Both the position numbers and the translations under genes were made by a program. DNA of 64,000 nucleotides from Flagellimonas meridianipacifica (GTDB lineage Bacteria > Bacteroidota > Bacteroidia > Flavobacteriales > Flavobacteriaceae), in the NCBI RefSeq assembly GCF_003001695.1, contig NZ_PVYX01000001.1, forward strand, positions 434,001 to 498,000, given 5' to 3'. Within the stretch, counting starts at the first letter, position 1. Every line of letters starts with the position of its first letter. Shown in pieces: positions 45,001 through 53,176 of this stretch. A model generated the notes under the pieces. It did no database searches, was not told the origin of the DNA, and worked only from the letters and a program-made list of their open reading frames with translations.

Positions 45001-46377
45001 ATGCCAAACCAACTGCTCCGGTACATCGCGTTGCACAAAATACCCTTGTTATTGGTAGTAACAAGCATCGTTTTTTATTGGGTATTCGGTTATGACTTGG
45101 ACCGAACAGACTTTCTGAAACTACTTCTTCTTTTTATCGCTCTTTTCATCTGTCATCTTAAGCTTATTCAATTTGAAAAATGGAATTTTAAGCTGTTGTT
45201 TATAGCAGGAGTGCTGTTTCGCTTGGTTTTTCTTTTTGCAGAACCAACTCTATCACAAGATTTTTACAGGTTCATTTGGGACGGTCAGTTGATTAAGAGC
45301 GGCTTAAACCCATATGTTTATACCCCCTACCAAATCATGGAATGGTCACAAATTCCCATGGCAAATTATAACATGCTTTATGATGGAATGGGTGAATTGA
45401 GTGCTAAGCACTTCAGCAATTATCCTCCGTTAAATCAAATTATGTTCACCATTGCTGCCTTTTTTGGTGGAAAAAGCATATTAGGAAGTATTATAGCGCT
45501 ACGTGTCCAAATTATTTTGGCGGATATAGGTATTCTTTATTTTGGAAGTAGACTGTTGAAAATGTTGAATAGCAATCCCAACAACGTCTTTTGGTATTTT
45601 TTGAATCCCTTGGTTATTTTGGAACTCTCTGGCAATTTACATTTTGAAGGGGTTATGCTCTTTTTCTTTGTTTGGTCAATGTATTTGCTCTGTAAAGAAC
45701 GATGGATGTCTGCAGCACCCATCTACGCCCTTTCTATTTTGGTGAAATTGGTTCCCATCCTATTCTTACCATTGTTCTTAAGATATCTCGGATTTAAAAA
45801 GAGTGTCGGATTCTATGTTTTGGTTTTTACCACCTGCCTTGCTTTCCTTGCTCCCTTTTACACCACAATTTTTATTGACAACTATTCTGAAACAGTTGGG
45901 CTTTGGTTTTCCAATTTCGAATTCAATGCGGGAATATATAATGTGGTCAAATTCATCGGAGTCAACTTTTTTGAAGCAAAACCTTGGGAGTTGATAAAAA
46001 CCTATGGCAAGATTATGGCCCTTGCTGTAATAGGGATTGCCTTGATCCTTGCATTTTTCAGGAAGAACGAAAACTTCAAAACCTTAATCCAATCCATGCT
46101 CTGGGTTCTTTTTACCTATTTGGTGTTGTCCAGTACGGTGCATCCATGGTACATCATTTTCTTATTAACCTTGAGTTTATTCACTGAATATAAGTTCCCA
46201 ATCCTCTGGACTTTGGTGGCAATATTGAGCTATTGGGCCTATTCCAATCCCGATTTTACCGAAAATCTATGGCTTCTGGCTATTGAATATTTTGTGGTGT
46301 TTGCCTTTTTCATTTATGAATTGACCACTAAGTCAGGAAAAAAGTTAGATTTCTTCAAAAAAACATCCCCAAATTAG
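45001..46377 (+). CDS. GT-C membrane mannosyltransferase-like protein
   Basis: The 458-residue protein has about eleven membrane helices and the GT-C signature in the first large loop, QDFYRFIWDG near residue 86 (acidic catalytic pair). It resembles polyprenyl-phosphomannose-dependent alpha-1,6-mannosyltransferases. The donor could be the product of the dolichol-phosphate-mannose-synthase-like GT2 at 38017-38706. It ends 35 bases before the leader peptide of the arginine operon. Confidence 0.78.
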   Translation: MPNQLLRYIALHKIPLLLVVTSIVFYWVFGYDLDRTDFLKLLLLFIALFICHLKLIQFEKWNFKLLFIAGVLFRLVFLFAEPTLSQDFYRFIWDGQLIKSGLNPYVYTPYQIMEWSQIPMANYNMLYDGMGELSAKHFSNYPPLNQIMFTIAAFFGGKSILGSIIALRVQIILADIGILYFGSRLLKMLNSNPNNVFWYFLNPLVILELSGNLHFEGVMLFFFVWSMYLLCKERWMSAAPIYALSILVKLVPILFLPLFLRYLGFKKSVGFYVLVFTTCLAFLAPFYTTIFIDNYSETVGLWFSNFEFNAGIYNVVKFIGVNFFEAKPWELIKTYGKIMALAVIGIALILAFFRKNENFKTLIQSMLWVLFTYLVLSSTVHPWYIIFLLTLSLFTEYKFPILWTLVAILSYWAYSNPDFTENLWLLAIEYFVVFAFFIYELTTKSGKKLDFFKKTSPN

Positions 46378-46412
46378 GGAGGTTGGAATTAATTTGTACA
46401 TTTATCCCAATA

Positions 46413-46493
46413 ATGAACGGACAAAATTACATATCAACTTCTTTGAGCACCATTGCTCCAATACGTCCTTTCGCACCTCGCCGTCGCCCGTAA
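46413..46493 (+). CDS. Arg-rich leader peptide of the arginine operon
   Basis: An ATG at 46413 opens a 26-codon frame ending at TAA 46491-46493. The peptide starts MNGQNYIST and ends IRPFAPRRRP, so four of its last nine codons are Arg (CGT, CGC, CGT, CGC), directly followed by Pro and stop. It lies 90 bases before the first gene of the arginine operon. The layout is that of a ribosome-stalling leader that senses charged tRNA-Arg, like the trp and his leaders. A TACATTTA box (46397-46404) just upstream could be the -7 element of its promoter. Confidence 0.6.
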   Translation: MNGQNYISTSLSTIAPIRPFAPRRRP

Positions 46494-46533
46494 GGGTGCA
46501 CTCTAGTTATGGAAATAGGTGAGTCCATTTCCG
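46473..46533 (+). promoter_or_regulatory. Hairpins overlapping the Arg codons of the leader
   Basis: GCACC (46473-46477) can pair with GGTGC (46495-46499), enclosing the CGC CGT CGC codons. A second hairpin, GGAAAT-GG with CC-ATTTCC (46511-46532, one bulged A), lies downstream. There is no T-tract after the second stem, so if this is an attenuator it is not a classical intrinsic terminator; Rho-dependent or translational control would fit better. Confidence 0.4.
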
Positions 46534-46583
46534 CAAAAACCATCGAATCCTTAGTTTAAATTTTAGTTTAAATCGCATTGGCA

Positions 46584-47198
46584 ATGGAAATTATAATTGC
46601 TAACGAATCACATTTTAAATACGCCCAGATAATAAGTGACACCATCTCCGAATCTGCAAAGGTTCGAGGTACAGGTATTGCGCAAAGATCTCCAGAATAT
46701 ATTATCCAAAGACTTCAAAATGGGAATGCAGTCATTGCGCTAGATGGAGAAAACTTTGCAGGTTTCTGTTATATCGAGGTTTGGGGAAATAAGAACTTTG
46801 TGGCCAACTCAGGCTTAATTGTGCATCCCGACTATAGAAATCAAGGATTAGCTAAAAAAATCAAAAAAGCGGTCTTTGAGCTTTCCAGAAAGAAGTTTCC
46901 TGATGCTAAGATTTTTGGAATCACCACAGGACTAGCTGTCATGAAAATGAATTATGAACTGGGTTACAAGCCTGTTACGTTCTCTGAACTTACGGACGAC
47001 CCTGAATTCTGGAAAGGCTGTCAGACCTGCAAGAATTTCGATATTCTCACCCGTACCGACCGTAAAATGTGTCTATGCACAGGAATGTTACATGACCCCA
47101 AAGTCAATACATACAAATCAAGAAAATTGAACGGGAAGGCATTCCAACGATTGAAAGAAATGAAACAGAACCTTTTTCTTAAAAAGAAAACCAAATGA
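46584..47198 (+). CDS. GNAT acyltransferase, probable N-acylglutamate synthase
   Basis: The protein (204 residues from the ATG at 46584; a TTG at 46578 would add two) has a GNAT fold: VHPDYRNQGLAKK is the acyl-CoA binding loop. As first gene of the arginine operon it most likely makes N-acyl-glutamate from glutamate and an acyl-CoA. The C-terminus has a CxxC...CxC set (GCQTC and MCLC) not present in classic ArgA, which may hold zinc. Acetyl or succinyl as donor is open; the argF' residue below favours succinyl. Confidence 0.75.
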   Translation: MEIIIANESHFKYAQIISDTISESAKVRGTGIAQRSPEYIIQRLQNGNAVIALDGENFAGFCYIEVWGNKNFVANSGLIVHPDYRNQGLAKKIKKAVFELSRKKFPDAKIFGITTGLAVMKMNYELGYKPVTFSELTDDPEFWKGCQTCKNFDILTRTDRKMCLCTGMLHDPKVNTYKSRKLNGKAFQRLKEMKQNLFLKKKTK

Positions 47199-48385
47199 AA
47201 AAATTAGTACTGGCCTATAGTGGCGGATTAGATACTTCGTACTGTGCCAAATACCTCTCCAAGGAGGAAAATTTCGAAGTGCATGCCGTTAGTGTGAACA
47301 CTGGGGGTTTTACAGAAATAGAAATTCAAGAAATAGAAGAAAAGGCCTTACAACTCGGGGCAATATCCTATACTTCCATCGATGCCATTGCGACGTTTTA
47401 TGAGAAAGTGGTCAAATATCTCATCTTCGGAAATGTTTTACGAAACAACACCTACCCCCTATCCGTGAGTGCGGAACGAATTGTACAAGCCATAGAAATT
47501 GTAACCCATGCTCGAAAAATTGGTGCCGAATACATTGCCCATGGAAGTACAGGGGCTGGGAACGACCAGGTTCGTTTCGATATGATTTTTCAAATAATAG
47601 CTCCAGAAATTGAAATTATTACTCCAATTCGAGACAACACATTATCCAGGGAAGCTGAAATAGCCTATCTGCAAGAAAACGGAGTTGAGTATTCCTGGGA
47701 AAAAGCTAAATATTCTATCAACAAAGGCCTTTGGGGAACCTCTGTAGGAGGGGATGAAACCTTGACCTCTCATTTAGCGCTTCCAGGCGAAGCTTATCCG
47801 AGTCAATTGGAAAAAGAGATTTCCAAAGTTTTAAAGTTGACGTTTGACAAAGGCGAGCTTGTGGCAGTTGATGGAGAAAAAGAAAGTCCTGTTGTGAATA
47901 TTGAGAAATTATCCGAAATCGCGTCCAAATATGCTATTGGAAGGGATATTCACGTGGGCGATACGATTATTGGTATAAAAGGCCGGGTTGGTTTTGAGGC
48001 TGCTGCTCCCTTAATCATCATTAAAGCACACCACTTATTGGAAAAACACACCTTGAGTAAATGGCAGCAATATCAAAAGGAACAGTTGGGCAACTTTTAT
48101 GGTATGTTGTTGCATGAAGGCAACTACTTGGATGAAGTGATGCGAAACATTGAAGCCTTTTTAACCGACACCCAGAAAAATGTATCCGGTGATGTGCTGG
48201 TAACTTTGCACCCGTATCGATTTGAACTAAATGGTATTAACTCCACGCACGATTTGATGAATGCTTCTTTTGGAAGTTATGGTGAAATGAACAAAGGATG
48301 GACTGCCGATGATGCGAAAGGATTCATCAAAATCCTGTCCAATCCCGGAAAAATTGCTAATCACGTAAACAAAAACATTGAATAG
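47195..48385 (+). CDS. argG: Argininosuccinate synthase
   Basis: The 396-residue enzyme has the ATP-pyrophosphatase motif LAYSGGLDTS at 4-13 and GSTGAGNDQVRF near 117-128, which bind ATP and citrulline/aspartate. It condenses citrulline with aspartate. Length is normal. It overlaps the GNAT gene by 4 bases and is followed by a palindromic repeat before argC. Confidence 0.95.
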   Translation: MKKLVLAYSGGLDTSYCAKYLSKEENFEVHAVSVNTGGFTEIEIQEIEEKALQLGAISYTSIDAIATFYEKVVKYLIFGNVLRNNTYPLSVSAERIVQAIEIVTHARKIGAEYIAHGSTGAGNDQVRFDMIFQIIAPEIEIITPIRDNTLSREAEIAYLQENGVEYSWEKAKYSINKGLWGTSVGGDETLTSHLALPGEAYPSQLEKEISKVLKLTFDKGELVAVDGEKESPVVNIEKLSEIASKYAIGRDIHVGDTIIGIKGRVGFEAAAPLIIIKAHHLLEKHTLSKWQQYQKEQLGNFYGMLLHEGNYLDEVMRNIEAFLTDTQKNVSGDVLVTLHPYRFELNGINSTHDLMNASFGSYGEMNKGWTADDAKGFIKILSNPGKIANHVNKNIE

Positions 48386-48451
48386 ACGTCACCCTGAACT
48401 GGTTTCAGGGTCTCACTCCAATGAGATGCTGATTTAAATTCAGCATGACAC
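48386..48451 (+). repeat. Palindromic intergenic repeat between argG and argC
   Basis: The spacer is made of three short hairpins in a row: CCCTGAA with TTTCAGGG, TCTCA with TGAGA, and TGCTGA with TCAGCA, bounded by GTCA and TGAC. This is the pattern of repeats scattered in flavobacterial genomes. The ATG at 48445 inside it is in frame with argC but is not the real start. A similar element lies at 49461-49531. Confidence 0.7.
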
Positions 48452-48465
48452 AAAAAGAACAACAA

Positions 48466-49440
48466 ATGATTAAAGCTGGAATAATTGGTGGTTCAGGATA
48501 CACTGGCGGAGAGCTCATCAGAATATTACTCAATCATCCTGGTGTGGAAATTGATTTTGTCTTTAGTACTACCCGTGCAGGAAAACCCATTTCAAGTGCC
48601 CATCCAGACTTATTGGGAGTAACTGAATTGGAGTTTACAGGGGAATCAAACCTAGAGGTTGATGTTGTTTTTCTGTGTTTGGGCCATGGGAACTCTTCCA
48701 AATTTTTATCTGAAAACGAATTTAGTGCCCAAACCAAAATCATAGACCTCAGCAACGAATTCCGATTGGAAAATGATGCTGAATTTCAAGGTAACAAATA
48801 TGTATACGGCCTCCCTGAGTTACAAAAAGAGGCGATTGTCAATGCCACCCATATTGCCAATCCAGGTTGCTTTGCAACGGCTATCCAACTGGCATTGCTT
48901 CCATTGGCCAAAGAAGGGGCATTATCACAAGAGGTACATATCAATGCAACGACAGGGAGTACAGGCGCTGGAGTAAGCTTGTCTCCTACCTCACATTTTA
49001 GTTGGAGAAACAATAATATTTCTTGGTACAAACCCTTTACCCATCAACATTTAGGGGAAATTGGGGAAAGCTTAAACTCTTTCGGAAATACTATTGGCAA
49101 ATTGCGATTTCTGCCCAACCGAGGGAACTTCACTCGAGGTATTTTGGCCACAGCTTATACAGCTTATGAAGGAAGCCTGGAAGAAGCAAAGTCGCTATAC
49201 CAAAAGTTTTATCAAGAAGCTTTGTTCACGCATGTAACCGATGACCCTATTCATTTAAAACAGGTGGTAAATACGAATCAGTGCCATATTCATTTGCACA
49301 AACATGAGGATGTTTTACTCGTTACCTCCGCGATTGACAATTTATTGAAAGGCGCTTCCGGGCAAGCGGTGCAGAATATGAATTTGATGTTTGGACTAAA
49401 AGAAGATTTGGGCTTACAACTTAAGGCGGGAGTCTTTTAA
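48466..49440 (+). CDS. argC: N-acyl-gamma-glutamyl-phosphate reductase
   Basis: The protein (324 residues from ATG 48466) has the NADPH motif GGSGYTGGEL at 8-17 and the catalytic Cys135 in NPGCFATA, plus His in FTHQHLGEI. It reduces acylglutamyl phosphate to the semialdehyde. The ATG at 48466 directly precedes the Rossmann strand, so it is preferred over the in-frame ATG at 48445, which lies in the repeat. Confidence 0.93.
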   Translation: MIKAGIIGGSGYTGGELIRILLNHPGVEIDFVFSTTRAGKPISSAHPDLLGVTELEFTGESNLEVDVVFLCLGHGNSSKFLSENEFSAQTKIIDLSNEFRLENDAEFQGNKYVYGLPELQKEAIVNATHIANPGCFATAIQLALLPLAKEGALSQEVHINATTGSTGAGVSLSPTSHFSWRNNNISWYKPFTHQHLGEIGESLNSFGNTIGKLRFLPNRGNFTRGILATAYTAYEGSLEEAKSLYQKFYQEALFTHVTDDPIHLKQVVNTNQCHIHLHKHEDVLLVTSAIDNLLKGASGQAVQNMNLMFGLKEDLGLQLKAGVF

Positions 49441-49460
49441 AATAAAAATCAGGTCGAGCT

Positions 49461-49531
49461 GTCACCCTAAGCGGAGTCGAAGGGCGAGAGTTTGACAAAA
49501 TAACCATCTCTCGATTGTGCTCGAGATGACA
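49461..49531 (+). repeat. Palindromic intergenic repeat between argC and proC
   Basis: GTCACCCT...AGGG and CATCTCTCGA...TCGAGATG form hairpins, and the unit is bounded by GTCA and TGAC like the element at 48386-48451. It separates argC from proC within the operon and may affect mRNA stability. Confidence 0.7.
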
Positions 49532-49541
49532 AAAAGAAATT

Positions 49542-50336
49542 ATGAAAATAGCAATAATCGGAGCAGGAAATTTAGGGTTATCCATAGCCAAAGGGGTGTT
49601 GCACAGCAATGGTGCCACAACAATGTACTTGACCAAACGGAATTTGGATGAAATCAAGAATTTTGAAAAATATGGAAATGTAACAGTTACCTCCGACAAT
49701 CGTGAGGCAGTAAAACACTCGGACATATTGATTTTTGCCGTTCAACCGGGGCATTTTCAAGCTATACTAGAGCAAGTAAAGGATTTGCTGACGGAAAAAC
49801 ATGTAGTCATCAGTACGATTACGGGTTTCAGCATTTCCAAAATGGAAGAAACAATAGGTTCAGACAAATACATCATCCGAAGTATGCCGAATACGGCAAT
49901 CTCCGTTAGTAATTCCATGACCTGTATATGCAGTAATGAATTGGGCAAAAAGCGAATCGATTTGGCCAAGGCCATTTTTAACAGAATGGGGCATTCCTTG
50001 GAAATACCGGAAGAACAAATGCAGGCCGCCACGGTTATTTGTGCCAGTGGAATTGCGTTCTGGATGCGCCTCATCCGGGCCACAACACAAGGCGCCATTC
50101 AATTAGGGTTTGATGCTAAAGAGGCTCAAGAATTGGCCATGCATACTTGTAATGGAGCAGCCAATTTGTTGATTGAATCAGGTACGCATCCCGAAGAAGA
50201 AATTGACCGGGTAACAACACCTAAAGGATGTACCATTGAAGGATTGAACGAAATGGAACATCAAGGACTTAGTTCATCCCTGATTCGTGGTATCGTTACC
50301 TCGTTCGAAAAAATAAGTCAGATCAGAAAAGGATAG
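49542..50336 (+). CDS. proC: Pyrroline-5-carboxylate reductase
   Basis: The 264-residue enzyme has the NAD(P) motif IIGAGNLGLSIAKG at the start, MPNTAISV near 119 and the C-terminal substrate region with TTPKGCTIEGL. It makes proline from pyrroline-5-carboxylate. Its place between argC and argD links proline and arginine synthesis. It ends two bases before argD. Confidence 0.92.
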   Translation: MKIAIIGAGNLGLSIAKGVLHSNGATTMYLTKRNLDEIKNFEKYGNVTVTSDNREAVKHSDILIFAVQPGHFQAILEQVKDLLTEKHVVISTITGFSISKMEETIGSDKYIIRSMPNTAISVSNSMTCICSNELGKKRIDLAKAIFNRMGHSLEIPEEQMQAATVICASGIAFWMRLIRATTQGAIQLGFDAKEAQELAMHTCNGAANLLIESGTHPEEEIDRVTTPKGCTIEGLNEMEHQGLSSSLIRGIVTSFEKISQIRKG

Positions 50337-50337
50337 T

Positions 50338-51465
50338 ATGGAGTTGTTTGATGTATACCCCTTATATGATGTTGCCCCGGTTTCCGCAAAGGGAATTGAG
50401 GTCAAAGACAATCACGGAACGACCTATTTGGATTTTTACGGAGGTCATGCCGTCATTTCCATTGGTCATTCACATCCGCATTATGTGAATCGAATAAAAT
50501 CCCAATTGGAAAAAATCGCTTTCTATAGCAATTCAGTGCAAAATCCTTTGCAGCAAGAACTCGTGGAGCTCCTAGGTAGGCTTTCGGGTTGTGAGCATTA
50601 CAATTTGTTTTTATGCAATTCAGGGGCAGAAGCCAATGAAAATGCTTTAAAATTAGCTTCGTTTCATACCGGAAAATCCAAGGTCATCTCGTTTTCCAAT
50701 GGATTCCATGGAAGGACTTCGGCTGCCGTGGCCACAACGGACAATCCCGCTATCAATGCGCCTATAAACAAACAACAGCAGGTCACCTTTTTGCCACTGA
50801 ATGATTTTGATGCTTTTGAAAAAGCTATCCAATCTGATACCTATTGTGCGGTCATTTTGGAGGCGATTCAAGGCGTGGGTGGATTGGATGAACCTACCAC
50901 AGAATTCTATCAGTTTATAGCCAAAAAGTGCAAAGAAAACGGTGTGGTGCTTATTGCTGACGAAGTACAATCCGGATTTGGGCGAAGTGGTGCTTTCTTT
51001 GCTTTCCAGCACCATGGAATCCAACCTGACATTATTTCCATAGCCAAAGGCATGGGCAATGGTTTTCCAGTGGGCGGCATTTTAATTCATGAGTCCATAA
51101 AGGCATCCTATGGTTTACTGGGCACCACTTTTGGAGGAAATCATCTGGCGTGCGTTGCCACTTTAGCCGTTCTGGAAGTATTGGAGCAAGAAAACTTAAT
51201 TGAAAATGCCAGAACCTTGGGAGTTTATTTCAAACAGGAAGCAGCCAAAATTCCGCACGTGAAAAAAATCAAAGGAAGGGGATTAATGCTGGGGCTGGAA
51301 TTTGATTTTGAAGTTGCCGACCTACGTAAAAGATTGATTCACAACCAGCATTTTTTCACTGGAGGTTCAAAGAATAAGAAGCTGTTGCGAATCTTGCCAG
51401 CCTTGAACATTTCCAAAGACCATATTGACCAATTCTTTGAAGCCTTAAACAAAGAACTTTCATGA
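50338..51465 (+). CDS. argD: Acylornithine aminotransferase
   Basis: The 375-residue class III aminotransferase has LFLCNSGAEANENALK (PLP phosphate), LIADEVQSGFGRSG (Asp of the PLP site), and the PLP lysine in IAKGMGNGFP near residue 238. It transfers an amino group from glutamate to acylglutamate semialdehyde. Acetyl versus succinyl substrate cannot be told from sequence. It overlaps argF' by 4 bases. Confidence 0.92.
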   Translation: MELFDVYPLYDVAPVSAKGIEVKDNHGTTYLDFYGGHAVISIGHSHPHYVNRIKSQLEKIAFYSNSVQNPLQQELVELLGRLSGCEHYNLFLCNSGAEANENALKLASFHTGKSKVISFSNGFHGRTSAAVATTDNPAINAPINKQQQVTFLPLNDFDAFEKAIQSDTYCAVILEAIQGVGGLDEPTTEFYQFIAKKCKENGVVLIADEVQSGFGRSGAFFAFQHHGIQPDIISIAKGMGNGFPVGGILIHESIKASYGLLGTTFGGNHLACVATLAVLEVLEQENLIENARTLGVYFKQEAAKIPHVKKIKGRGLMLGLEFDFEVADLRKRLIHNQHFFTGGSKNKKLLRILPALNISKDHIDQFFEALNKELS

Positions 51466-52400
51466 AACATTTTCTCTCTTTACAGGATATCGATTCTCTG
51501 CCCGATTGGGTAAACGAAGCCATTACACTAAAAAAAGACCCGTATCAATATAAAAAGATGGGGCAGGGCAAGACCATTTGTTTGTTGTTTTTCAACAATA
51601 GCCTTCGTACCCGTTTGAGTACACAAAAAGCGGCTATGCATTTAGGGATGGAGGTCATGGTCATGAATTTTGGAAATGAAGGATGGGCCTTGGAATATGA
51701 AGATGGAACGATTATGGACCAAGGCACTTCAGAGCATATTCGAGAGGCCGCTCAAGTGGTTTCTCAATATGCGGACATTGTGGCCATTCGTGCTTTTGCA
51801 GGATTAAAGGACAAAGCCAAAGATGAGGCAGAGGAGGTACTCAACGGCTTTGCCAAATTTGCTTCCATTCCCATTGTGAACATGGAAAGTTCTACAGCGC
51901 ATCCCCTACAGGCCTTAGCAGACGCGATTACCTTAGCAGAAAATAAAACTAAGGACAAACCTAAGGTGGTTTTATCCTGGGCGCCACATCCAAAAGCTTT
52001 ACCTCATGCCGTGGCCAATTCGTTTGTGACCCTGATGAAAGGCCAAGAGGTGGAATTTATAATTGCGCATCCCGAAGGCTACGAACTCAATCCACAGATT
52101 ACTGAAGGTTGTCAAATTGAAACAGACCAAGAAAAGGCATTGGAAGACGCTGATTTCGTTTATGTGAAAAATTGGAGTAGCTACTCGGAATATGGGCAAG
52201 TGCTTTCTAAAGATTCTGGCTGGATGATGACGAAGGAAAAGCTGGGTAATGCTAAATTCATGCACTGTCTGCCTGTACGAAGAAACGTAGTAGTGGAAGA
52301 TGCCGTATTGAATGGTAATCAAAGTTTGGTGATTCAACAAGCCAATAACAGGACCTATTCTGCGCAAATTATATTAAAAAAGCTCTTGGAGAAACTATGA
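51462..52400 (+). CDS. argF': N-acylornithine carbamoyltransferase, probably succinyl type
   Basis: The 312-residue protein carries the carbamoyl-phosphate motif SLRTR (47-51), the STAHPLQALAD segment and HCLPVRR near the end. The SLRTR (not STRTR) form and the overall match place it with Bacteroides succinylornithine transcarbamylase and Xanthomonas acetylornithine transcarbamylase. At the specificity position (Glu92 in Xanthomonas, Pro90 in Bacteroides) it has Ser90 in QGTSEH. In the published mutants, replacing that Glu by Ser, Pro, Val or Ala gave succinylornithine activity, so Ser90 predicts succinylornithine as substrate. Confidence 0.88.
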   Translation: MKHFLSLQDIDSLPDWVNEAITLKKDPYQYKKMGQGKTICLLFFNNSLRTRLSTQKAAMHLGMEVMVMNFGNEGWALEYEDGTIMDQGTSEHIREAAQVVSQYADIVAIRAFAGLKDKAKDEAEEVLNGFAKFASIPIVNMESSTAHPLQALADAITLAENKTKDKPKVVLSWAPHPKALPHAVANSFVTLMKGQEVEFIIAHPEGYELNPQITEGCQIETDQEKALEDADFVYVKNWSSYSEYGQVLSKDSGWMMTKEKLGNAKFMHCLPVRRNVVVEDAVLNGNQSLVIQQANNRTYSAQIILKKLLEKL

Positions 52401-53176
52401 AACCAAAATTATCCATAGTAAAGATTGGAGGGAATGTCATTGAAAATTCAAGTTCATTATCCCAGGTTTTGGAGTTGTTTTCCAAAATGGAAAACCATAC
52501 CATCTTGGTGCACGGTGGCGGAAAAAAAGCTACTGAACTGGGCAACCGACTTGGCATTAAGGCACAAATGATCAATGGAAGACGTATTACCGATGCGGCC
52601 AGTTTGGATATTGCAGTGATGGTCTATGGGGGCTTGGTCAACAAAAATATCGTGGCAGAGCTACAAAGCATTGGAACCAACGCCATTGGAATGAGCGGCG
52701 CTGATGGCAATGCCATCCATGCACACAAAAGACCCATAAAGGATATCGATTTTGGTTTTGTGGGTGATGTTGATAGCGTGCATGGAGAAAATGTTTCAAA
52801 GCTTTTGATAGCTGGTTTTACTCCTATTTTTTGTGCCTTGACACATGATGGGAAGGGGCAGTTGTTCAATACCAATGCAGATACAATTGCAGCTGAATTG
52901 GCAGTGGGTCTTTCCTCAAACTATGAGACTACCTTGTACTATTGTTTTGAGAAAAAGGGAGTTTTGCGTGAGGTGTCCGATGAAGATTCGGTAATTGAAC
53001 ACATCAACTCCGAAAGCTATAAGGAATTGCTTAAAAACGGTGTTATTGCTGACGGCATGTTACCCAAAATGCACAATTGTTTTTATGCCCTACAGAATAA
53101 CGTTCATCAAGTATGTATTGGCAACGAAAGTATGTTGTCCAATACCTCATCAAAATATACACGTTTGACATTATGA
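52397..53176 (+). CDS. argB: N-acylglutamate kinase
   Basis: The 259-residue amino-acid kinase has VKIGGNVI at the start (phosphate-binding Lys), VHGGGKKATEL and the C-terminal NTNADTIAAELA stretch. It phosphorylates N-acylglutamate. No N-terminal arginine-sensing extension is present, so feedback by arginine through that route is unlikely. It overlaps both neighbours by 4 bases. Confidence 0.92.
   Translation: MKPKLSIVKIGGNVIENSSSLSQVLELFSKMENHTILVHGGGKKATELGNRLGIKAQMINGRRITDAASLDIAVMVYGGLVNKNIVAELQSIGTNAIGMSGADGNAIHAHKRPIKDIDFGFVGDVDSVHGENVSKLLIAGFTPIFCALTHDGKGQLFNTNADTIAAELAVGLSSNYETTLYYCFEKKGVLREVSDEDSVIEHINSESYKELLKNGVIADGMLPKMHNCFYALQNNVHQVCIGNESMLSNTSSKYTRLTL

Noticed and set aside
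49757..50102. Two long minus-strand frames within proC
   Set aside because: They mirror the well-supported proC coding frame and carry no recognisable domain.
53113..53172. Longer start for the argE-like gene
   Set aside because: It would overlap the end of argB by 64 bases; the ATG at 53173 overlaps by only 4 and starts right before the conserved region.
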